Origin: CAZLMW01 sp964560875
GTDB taxonomy: Bacteria; Myxococcota_A; UBA9042
Assembly: GCA_964560875.1 (NCBI GenBank)
Contig: CAZLMW010000228.1
Span: 1 to 5,014, forward strand
DNA: 5,014 nt
Reading direction: 5' to 3'
Below the pieces are notes generated by a model, which did no database searches, was not told the DNA's origin, and saw nothing but the letters and a program-made list of their open reading frames with translations. Numbering within the stretch: position 1 is the first letter of the stretch; the number at the start of each line of letters is the position of its first letter. The position numbers were made by a program, and so were the translations under genes. Positions 1 to 5,014 of this stretch are shown here, one piece after another.

Positions 1-1346
1 GCGGTGAACGTGGTGTAGGCGAAGAAGGTCTCGGTGTGCGATGGCTTGCCCGAGAAGCCGCCGGCGGTCCCGATGCCCGGCAGGTCGATCGCGCCGAGGC
101 GTTTGCCCTTGACGTCGAAGCGTTCGACCTTCGTGTGCGCGTCTTTCATGTAGACGACGAGCAGCTGCTTGCCGACGAAACGGACGTAACGAATCGTGTT
201 CGTGGCTTCGGGTACGACCTCGCGGAGTTTGCCGGGTTTGCGGATGTCGATCGCGACGATGCGCTTTCGCGGCGCGTCCTTGTCGGTCTTGATATAGAAC
301 ACCGGCCCCTTGTTGCCGATGACGTCCCACTCGTTGTCGAAGCCGGTGATCAACTCGACGATTTTGCCCGCCTTACCGCGCTTGCCACGCCGCTTCTTCT
401 TGCCGAGATCTTGGACGAAGAGCTGGTTGCGTGGCTGAGCGCCGCGCCAGACATGGATGACGAGGTAGCGGTCGTCGTCGGTCACATGACCGCCGAAACC
501 CCAGTCCTTGTGGTCTTTGCGCTCGTACACGAGCACGTCGTCCTTCTGCGCAGTGCCGAGTCTGTGAAAGTAGAGCTTGTGGAAGTAGTTGGCCTTGCGG
601 AGCTTCTCGTTTTCAGCCGGCGGATCGTACGCGCTGTAGTAGAAGCCGCTGCCGTCCTTGCGCCAGGCGATGCCGGAGAACTTGACCCACTTGATGTGGT
701 CGGTCGCGTCCTTGCCGGTCGCGACGTCGCGGACCTTGATCTCCACCCAGTCGCTGCCAGACGCGCTGAGCTGGTACGCGATCTTGGCGCCATCGCTGCT
801 GACGACCGCGTGTTTCATGGCCACGGTGCCGTCTTTGCTGAGCGTGTTCGGATCGAGCAGGACGCGCCCCGGGTTGGCGAGGTCGGCGGTCACGTACAGG
901 ACGCTCTGGTTCTGCAAGCCGTTGTTGCGCAGGTAGAAGTAGTGCTTGCCCTTGCGTGACGGCACCCCGAACCTTTCGAAGTTCCACAGCTTCTTGAGTC
1001 GGGCGTGGATCTTGGCGCGGGCCGGGATCGCCTTGAGGTAGGGGTAGGTCAGCTTGTTCTGGGCATCGATCCAGGCGCGAGTTGGCTTGCTGTCGGGATC
1101 TTCGAGCCAGCGGTAGGGATCGGCGACCTTGGTGCCGTGGTAGTCGTCGACGACGTCGCCGCGCTGCGCTTTCGGGTAAGCCATCCCCTTCGGTTTTACG
1201 GGCTTCTTGACGACCTTTGCGGGCGCTGGCGGCGCGGTCTTCTTCTTCTCGGACCCGCCGCAGGCGAAGAGTGAAATCGCGAAGATGAAGGCGATGGCGG
1301 TGGCGATGGCGGTGGCGATGCGGGCGGCGAAGGGTTGGCGACGCAT
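1..1346 (-). CDS. Prolyl oligopeptidase family (S9A) lipoprotein, 3' end cut by window edge
   Basis: Reading the minus strand from the ATG at 1346 gives 448 uninterrupted codons that run off the left edge. Family members cleave short peptides on the carboxyl side of proline. Residues 1-29 are a lipoprotein signal: basic start (MRRQ), hydrophobic core, then a LFAC lipobox with Cys29 followed by GGS. A Lys/Pro/Ala linker (33-54) precedes the S9A N-terminal segment beginning AYPKAQRGD, with the hallmark DPYRWLED at 76-83. Beta-propeller motifs follow: FYLRNNG, GFDNEWDVIGN (335-345), TDKDAPRKR (354-362), LPGIG (422-426), and a final TETFFAYTTFT matching the family's 'FYSFTSFT' blade. The catalytic Ser/Asp/His domain lies beyond the window, so activity cannot be verified. 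The start is supported by GGGAG four bases upstream. A basic stretch, KKKRRGKRGKAGK (316-328), is unusual for a propeller loop. The family call is firm; substrate preference is inferred from family. Confidence 0.93.
   Translation of the reverse strand, partial: MRRQPFAARIATAIATAIAFIFAISLFACGGSEKKKTAPPAPAKVVKKPVKPKGMAYPKAQRGDVVDDYHGTKVADPYRWLEDPDSKPTRAWIDAQNKLTYPYLKAIPARAKIHARLKKLWNFERFGVPSRKGKHYFYLRNNGLQNQSVLYVTADLANPGRVLLDPNTLSKDGTVAMKHAVVSSDGAKIAYQLSASGSDWVEIKVRDVATGKDATDHIKWVKFSGIAWRKDGSGFYYSAYDPPAENEKLRKANYFHKLYFHRLGTAQKDDVLVYERKDHKDWGFGGHVTDDDRYLVIHVWRGAQPRNQLFVQDLGKKKRRGKRGKAGKIVELITGFDNEWDVIGNKGPVFYIKTDKDAPRKRIVAIDIRKPGKLREVVPEATNTIRYVRFVGKQLLVVYMKDAHTKVERFDVKGKRLGAIDLPGIGTAGGFSGKPSHTETFFAYTTFT
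1291..1320. repeat. Short tandem repeat, 12-bp unit, 2.5 copies, inside a signal peptide
   Basis: The plus strand shows gcgatggcggtg twice in perfect copy, followed by the half unit gcgatg. On the minus strand it encodes the alternating IATAIATAIA of the hydrophobic core of the prolyl oligopeptidase signal peptide (residues 10-19). The 12-bp unit equals four codons, so gain or loss of a unit would keep the frame and only change the length of the hydrophobic core. Confidence 0.8.
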
Positions 1347-1350
1347 GGGG

Positions 1351-1355
1351 CTCCC
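1351..1355 (-). promoter_or_regulatory. Ribosome-binding site of the prolyl oligopeptidase gene
   Basis: The minus strand reads GGGAG, then CCCC, then ATG. The four-base spacing is short but usable. It supports the ATG at 1346 over an in-frame TTG at 1403, which would add 19 residues ahead of a signal peptide that already has a proper basic start. Confidence 0.55.
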
Positions 1356-1434
1356 GGGACGGCGTTGGCAGGGCGGCGCGGAGGCTTCCGAAATGCGAGG
1401 CAAAACGCAAGGATGGGCAGCCGTTCGCCGGCCT

Positions 1435-1438
1435 GGAG
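1435..1438 (+). promoter_or_regulatory. Candidate ribosome-binding site for the gene entering the gap
   Basis: GGAG lies seven bases before the ATG at 1446, which is ideal spacing. It is the main reason to treat the nine codons that follow as the start of a real gene. Confidence 0.4.
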
Positions 1439-1445
1439 CTGAGCC

Positions 1446-1474
1446 ATGACGATCCGTATCGAGTCGCTCTGGAT
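1446..1474 (+). CDS. Possible start of a gene running into the assembly gap
   Basis: From the ATG the frame reads MTIRIESLW, followed by AT and then N, so the tenth residue must be Ile or Met. The codons look like a normal N-terminal beta strand, and GGAG sits seven bases upstream. From memory, the beginning 'xIESLW' resembles N-termini of MOSC-domain proteins (molybdenum/sulfur-carrier related), and less closely some ATPases beginning 'MxIxSL'. Nine residues cannot establish a family, so no function is assigned. The orientation is divergent from the prolyl oligopeptidase gene. The alternative is a chance ATG in a high-GC spacer. The end given is the last known base, not the end of the gene. 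Confidence 0.35.
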
Positions 1475-1574
1475 NNNNNNNNNNNNNNNNNNNNNNNNNN
1501 NNNNNNNNNNNNNNNNNNNNNNNNNNNNNNNNNNNNNNNNNNNNNNNNNNNNNNNNNNNNNNNNNNNNNNNNNN
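1475..1574. other. Assembly gap, exactly 100 N
   Basis: The run of N is exactly 100 bases, the standard placeholder when a scaffold gap has unknown length. Sequence on the two sides is linked by scaffolding only, and the real distance may be much more or less than 100 bp. Any reading frame drawn through it is meaningless. Confidence 0.97.
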
Positions 1575-1656
1575 TGCGGTGACCGTCGTCCAGTGATAGC
1601 GTCCGCGCGCTTGAATCCAGAGTAGTTTGTTCGGTTCGAACGGGCAGGAGGCGCCC
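1575..1656 (+). other. Leader region upstream of the acylase gene
   Basis: This 82-bp stretch lies between the gap and the acylase start. It contains a perfect 8-bp palindrome, GTTCGAAC, at 1634-1641, and a TTGAAT at 1611-1616 that resembles a -35 box but has no good -10 partner at 16-18 bases. The first bases could be the tail of a plus-strand gene (frame AVTVVQ, stop at 1594-1596). I see no terminator or riboswitch fold here. Confidence 0.4.
1646..1651 (+). promoter_or_regulatory. Strong ribosome-binding site of the acylase gene
   Basis: AGGAGG, a perfect Shine-Dalgarno core, lies five bases before the ATG at 1657. It fixes the start there rather than at the in-frame TTG at 1627, which would put ten extra residues (MFGSNGQEAP) ahead of the signal peptide. 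Confidence 0.85.
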
Positions 1657-4600
1657 ATGCGCACTTATGGCAACCAGGAGCGACGTTGGTTCACCGTGGT
1701 CGCGGCCGTTTTTATCACGGCATTTGCGATCGGCTGCTCCGACGACGATGACGACGGCAAGAAGGACGATGGCGCCGACGCGGTATCCGATGCCGGTGGC
1801 GGAGACGTCGCGGCAGGCGACGCGGCCCAGACAGGCGACACCGTGGGCACCAAGCCCATCGCGAACAAGGCCGCTCACGCCAAGCTCACCGGGGTCAAGA
1901 AGACCAACGACTGGAAGCTCAAGGGACTTCACGCGCCGGTGCAGGTGATCCGCACCGAGGGCAGCGTGCCGCACATCTACGCAGGCGACAGCCACGATCT
2001 TGCGTTTGCGCAGGGATTCATCGTCGCCCGCGACCGCTACTTCTTTGTCCTGTTGGGGTCGTTGCTCGGCCAGGGACGCATCAGCGAATACCTCGGCGAA
2101 GAGGGGCTGGGCAGCGACTACGAATCGCGCGCTTTCGGGATGACGCACGTCGCCGCAACGCTGCTCAAAGTGATGACTGAGGAGCAAAAAGTGACGTTCG
2201 ACGCGTTCGCCAGGGGCATCAACGCGTACGTGGACCTGGCGCTCGCCAAGAAGCTGCCGCTGCCCTCGGAAATCAACCTGCTCGCGCCGCTGCTCAGCCA
2301 AAAGCCCAAGGACCTGATGCGCAAGTTCGAGCGGCGCGATGTCGCGGGATTTGCGGCGGTGCTCGTCTACCAGCTCGGGTTCGAGACCGGGGATATCGGT
2401 CGCGGTCACTCGGCCAAGGGCGTCGCCAACTGGTTCAAGGGCAAGGCGCACGAGGCGCTGCGAAAGAAGGGGGCCATCGAAGACCTCTACAAACACATCG
2501 CGCCCGCCACGAAGTTCTCTTCGGCGCACGGCTGGAAGACCGAGACGGCGGACGGAAAAGCGCCGCCGCCCCCGCCAAACGCCGATCCAAAGGGACCCGG
2601 AGCAGGCGGATCCTCGTCCAAGCCCGGAAAGTCGGGGTCGTCCGAGGGTGACTTCGCTGGATCCTCGCAAACATGGGCTCTGCGGGTGCCTGCCGCGCTG
2701 CTCAAGAGCTTCAATGAACGGGTCCTGCGCTTTCAAAAACGCATCGGCCGCGACCACGAAAAGGGCTTTGGCAGCAACGCCTGGGCCGTCGGAAAGACCG
2801 CGTCGAAGGACGGCAAGGGCGTGCTCGCTGGAGACGGCCACCTGCCGCTGACGATTCCCAGCTATTTCTACCAGCTCGGCCTCGACACTGCGGTGATCGG
2901 AGGCGGCGACACGCACCAGGTCGGACTTGTCGTGCCGGGTGTCCCGATCATGGCCGTCGGCACCAACGGATTCGTCGCGTGGTGCCAGACCCAGCTGTTT
3001 GGCGACATCACCGATTGGTACGCCGAGGAGCTGCAGCTCGACGCCAACGGCGCGCCGGCCAGGACCCGGTTCAAGGGCGCGTGGAAGGACGTCGCGGCGA
3101 AGGAGGAGTCGTTCAAGGTCGCCGAGCTGAAGTCGGTGATCCTGCCGAGCAAGGGCGGCACCGAGAAATGGCAGCGCTACGTCACGTTCGACGGTCGCTG
3201 GATCACCGAGATCGAAGGCAAGAAGGTCAAGAAGGGACACAAGCCGGAAAAGGGCGAGACGGTCGTCAACCTCGGCGGCAAGTTCATCATCCCCGGCGAC
3301 ACGAACAAGGACGGCAAAATCACCGCTTTCAGCTTTGATTACACAGGGTTGGACGAGGGCAACATGCTGCTGGCGCTCGACGGATTCGGGCACAGCAAGG
3401 ACGTGAGCGAGCTGCGGCAGGCGATGAAACACCTGGTCGCGTACTCGCAAAACATCGTCGCGGCAGATGCCGATGGGTCCACGTTCTACAGCGGCTACCA
3501 GGCCGTGCCATGTCGCAAGAACCTGCCGCGCAAGGCCGATGGAAGCTGGCAAGAAGGCGCGGACCCCAGCTCGTTGCTCGACGGAACGAAGTACGGCGGC
3601 TTCACTGTGCCGATCAAAGACGGAAAGGTCGATGAGGGGCCCGGCAAGACGGATGCGAGCAAGTGCGTCGTGCCGTTCGACGAGTATCCGCAGGCGCTCA
3701 ACCCCAAGCAGAACTACGTCGTCACCGCCAACAACGATATCGGCGACATCACCCACGACAATTCGCTGACCAACGACAAGTGGTACGTGGGCGGACCGTG
3801 GATGTATAGCTATCGCGCCCAGCGCATCGCGGATCGACTCGACCACTACGCCAAGAAGGGCGCGACGGTCGACGACATGGTGCAGCTGCAGGCCGACGTG
3901 AAATCGACGCTCGGCACGATCTACTCGAAATGGCTGGTGAAAGTCGTCAACGACGCCAAGGCGCTGAGCGAAAACGACAACGACAAATCGGTCGACGAAG
4001 CCCGCGTGGTCAAGCTCTACGAAGAGGCGACGGCGGTCGGAGTGGCGGACGCCGTCAAACGGCTCGCTGGCTGGGAAAAGCTCGATTACGCGGCGCGTTC
4101 AGGCGTCGAGACGTTCTATCACAAGCCCGATGCCGCCGACCGGGAGGCCGCCGTCGCCACGACGATCCTGCAGGCTTGGTACCGACGATTCGAAGACAGC
4201 GTGTTCCAGGACGAGCCCATGCCCGGTGTGTGGCGGTTCTCGGGCGGTGTTTCTCGGGCCAATGCGCTGCAGCGGCTGGTCAACGGGATCGGCCCGAAAA
4301 ACCCCGGAAAGCTGACGAGCTGGTACGACAAGACCGGGCAGAGCATCTTCTTTGACGTGCTCGGCACCGCGCAGGTCGAGACCGCCGAAGAGCTCGCGTT
4401 GAAGGCGCTCGTCGACACGCTCAAACACCTCCGCTCCGCGCCGCCGGCGGATCCGCCCGGGTCGGGTGGCTTTGGGACCGCAGACATGAGCAAGTGGCTG
4501 TGGGGGCTGCGTCACCTCGTGAAATTCGAGTCGACAATCGCCGACTTCTTCAGCGCGGCCGAGGGGCTGAGTGCGCTGACGGACCAGTTCGCCATCACGA

Positions 4601-4962
4601 CCGAGACGCTGCCGCTGATGGGCAAGACCAAGCTCGACAAGAAAGACCCGCGCAAGAGCCTGAAGTGGTTCCCGCGGCACGGCGACCCGTTTGCGGTCGA
4701 TGCGGCCGGCGGGACGAGCACGACGAAGTGGCACTACGGCTCAGGTCCGGTGTTCCGGATGGTCATCGCGATGACGAAGAAGGACGGCAAGCCGCAGGTC
4801 GACGGCTACAACATCGTGCCCGGTGGCCAGTCGGCGCTCACGGACAGCGACTATTTCAGCGACCAGGCCGCGATGTGGCTCGGAAACAAGGCGCTGCCGC
4901 TGCGTTTTGACGTCGACCAGGTGGTCGCAGGCGCTATCGGACGGGAAGTTCTGACGCCGTAG
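1657..4962 (+). CDS. Penicillin acylase family (S45, Ntn-hydrolase) lipoprotein
   Basis: The 1101-aa product should hydrolyse an amide bond in an acylated small molecule after self-cleavage into alpha and beta chains. Residues 1-27 are a lipoprotein signal ending AIGC (Cys27), followed by a linker with five Asp in a row and many Ala/Gly/Asp. The alpha region shows GSVPHIYA (102-109), FAQGFIVARDR (117-127) and GRISEYLG (140-147). A Pro/Gly/Ser-rich insert (about 299-339) precedes the cleavage site in GFG-SNAWAVG, making Ser373 the predicted nucleophile. Further family motifs are AGDGHL (391-396), GTNGFVAW (435-442), DITDWYAEE (450-458, possible calcium ligands), SQNIVAADADG (597-607), VVTANN (688-693, likely oxyanion-hole Asn), YRAQRIADRL (719-728), LAGW (803-806) and VPGGQS (1054-1059). 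Usual members have about 700-850 aa; the excess is the linker, the insert and loops such as 619-670. SNAxAVG plus DGKG also recalls acyl-homoserine lactone acylases, but W376 and DGHL fit the general family. The substrate cannot be told from sequence. Confidence 0.93.
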   Translation: MRTYGNQERRWFTVVAAVFITAFAIGCSDDDDDGKKDDGADAVSDAGGGDVAAGDAAQTGDTVGTKPIANKAAHAKLTGVKKTNDWKLKGLHAPVQVIRTEGSVPHIYAGDSHDLAFAQGFIVARDRYFFVLLGSLLGQGRISEYLGEEGLGSDYESRAFGMTHVAATLLKVMTEEQKVTFDAFARGINAYVDLALAKKLPLPSEINLLAPLLSQKPKDLMRKFERRDVAGFAAVLVYQLGFETGDIGRGHSAKGVANWFKGKAHEALRKKGAIEDLYKHIAPATKFSSAHGWKTETADGKAPPPPPNADPKGPGAGGSSSKPGKSGSSEGDFAGSSQTWALRVPAALLKSFNERVLRFQKRIGRDHEKGFGSNAWAVGKTASKDGKGVLAGDGHLPLTIPSYFYQLGLDTAVIGGGDTHQVGLVVPGVPIMAVGTNGFVAWCQTQLFGDITDWYAEELQLDANGAPARTRFKGAWKDVAAKEESFKVAELKSVILPSKGGTEKWQRYVTFDGRWITEIEGKKVKKGHKPEKGETVVNLGGKFIIPGDTNKDGKITAFSFDYTGLDEGNMLLALDGFGHSKDVSELRQAMKHLVAYSQNIVAADADGSTFYSGYQAVPCRKNLPRKADGSWQEGADPSSLLDGTKYGGFTVPIKDGKVDEGPGKTDASKCVVPFDEYPQALNPKQNYVVTANNDIGDITHDNSLTNDKWYVGGPWMYSYRAQRIADRLDHYAKKGATVDDMVQLQADVKSTLGTIYSKWLVKVVNDAKALSENDNDKSVDEARVVKLYEEATAVGVADAVKRLAGWEKLDYAARSGVETFYHKPDAADREAAVATTILQAWYRRFEDSVFQDEPMPGVWRFSGGVSRANALQRLVNGIGPKNPGKLTSWYDKTGQSIFFDVLGTAQVETAEELALKALVDTLKHLRSAPPADPPGSGGFGTADMSKWLWGLRHLVKFESTIADFFSAAEGLSALTDQFAITTETLPLMGKTKLDKKDPRKSLKWFPRHGDPFAVDAAGGTSTTKWHYGSGPVFRMVIAMTKKDGKPQVDGYNIVPGGQSALTDSDYFSDQAAMWLGNKALPLRFDVDQVVAGAIGREVLTP

Positions 4963-4966
4963 CAGA

Positions 4967-4993
4967 CTGCGCCAAAGCTTCGCCTCGGCGCAG
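4967..4993 (+). terminator. Hairpin after the acylase gene, possible terminator
   Basis: CTGCGCC (4967-4973) and GGCGCAG (4987-4993) are perfect inverted repeats: a 7-bp stem, six of seven pairs G-C, with a 13-base loop that contains AAGCTT. It starts four bases after the TAG stop. The downstream sequence is only moderately T-rich (gttgttt at 5000-5006, not directly adjoining the stem), so this is a weak intrinsic terminator at best and could instead protect the 3' end of the mRNA. Confidence 0.42.
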
Positions 4994-5014
4994 GTGCTCG
5001 TTGTTTGCAAGGGG

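Larger units (their letters stand above)
1347..1445. other. Intergenic region between divergent reading frames
   Basis: These 99 bases separate the minus-strand prolyl oligopeptidase start from the plus-strand ATG at 1446, so promoters for both directions would have to lie here or overlap the genes. I see ribosome-binding sites at both edges but no convincing -35/-10 pair, operator palindrome or riboswitch. The reading frames that cross this stretch have no family resemblance and look like high-GC chance frames. Confidence 0.5.

Noticed and set aside
36..959. A plus-strand open frame of 307 codons at the left end
   Set aside because: It is antisense to the prolyl oligopeptidase reading, which has clear S9A motifs throughout. 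The plus-strand translation is a monotonous Val/Ala/Asp/Leu mixture with no motif.
1196..1447. A minus-strand frame starting MAQLQAGERLPIL that covers the spacer and the prolyl oligopeptidase start
   Set aside because: It is out of frame with the prolyl oligopeptidase, becomes a Pro/Ser/Arg-rich shadow over the signal peptide repeat, and has no ribosome-binding site that I can see.
1611..1639. TTGAAT followed 17 bases later by GTTCGA as a sigma-70 promoter
   Set aside because: The -35 half is fair, but the -10 half matches TATAAT poorly; not enough to call a promoter.
1632..1645. GGTTCGAAC, which resembles the T-loop of a tRNA
   Set aside because: The flanks do not form a T-stem, and there is no acceptor stem, anticodon arm or CCA nearby. 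The acylase ribosome-binding site starts at once after it.
613..3846. A minus-strand open frame of over 1000 codons, longer than many real genes
   Set aside because: It crosses the 100-N gap, lies antisense to the acylase, overlaps the prolyl oligopeptidase, and shows no family motif. Its residues are dominated by Arg, Val, Leu and Asp, as expected for the complement of GC-rich codons.
4099..4734. A minus-strand open frame of 211 codons at the 3' part of the acylase
   Set aside because: It lies fully inside the acylase coding region, has Arg-rich composition and no recognisable domain; the plus strand carries the conserved S45 C-terminal motifs.
4741..5010. A minus-strand frame starting near the right edge, facing the acylase gene
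   Set aside because: It begins with TTG without a ribosome-binding site and mostly overlaps the acylase C-terminus; no family likeness.

Overview
The window looks like a piece of a GC-rich (roughly two-thirds G+C by eye) draft genome from a Gram-negative bacterium, most likely a former 'deltaproteobacterium' of the Myxococcota or Bradymonadota type. The basis for this is indirect. Both large genes encode lipoproteins, and one has an Asp/Ala/Gly-rich linker right after its lipidated cysteine, a style common in those phyla. Both enzyme families are also frequent there. No rRNA, tRNA or marker gene fixes the taxonomy.

Layout. Positions 1-1346 (minus strand) hold the 5' two-thirds or so of a prolyl oligopeptidase-type lipoprotein, cut by the left edge before its catalytic domain. 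Positions 1347-1445 are a short intergenic stretch. At 1446 a good ribosome-binding site and ATG open a plus-strand reading frame that runs after nine codons into a run of exactly 100 N (1475-1574), the usual placeholder for a scaffold gap of unknown length. The true distance between the left and right halves is therefore not known, and at least one gene may be hidden there. After the gap come about 80 bp of leader, then one large plus-strand gene (1657-4962, 1101 aa). It encodes a lipoprotein of the penicillin acylase / Ntn-hydrolase family (MEROPS S45), with the autocatalytic Ser at residue 373. A GC-rich hairpin follows the stop codon, and the window ends 52 bases after that stop.

How the genes may work together. 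Both enzymes carry lipoprotein signal peptides and should act on the outside of the inner membrane or on the outer membrane. One cleaves short peptides after proline; the other cleaves an amide bond in an acylated small molecule. Together they fit extracytoplasmic breakdown or detoxification of peptides and amides, including possibly beta-lactams or acyl-homoserine lactones. The gap means they cannot be called an operon, and they lie on opposite strands. I see no mobile element, CRISPR array, RNA gene or clearly new multi-gene system. The most unusual points are the oversized acylase with a Pro/Gly/Ser-rich insert just before its nucleophile, and the gene apparently swallowed by the assembly gap.
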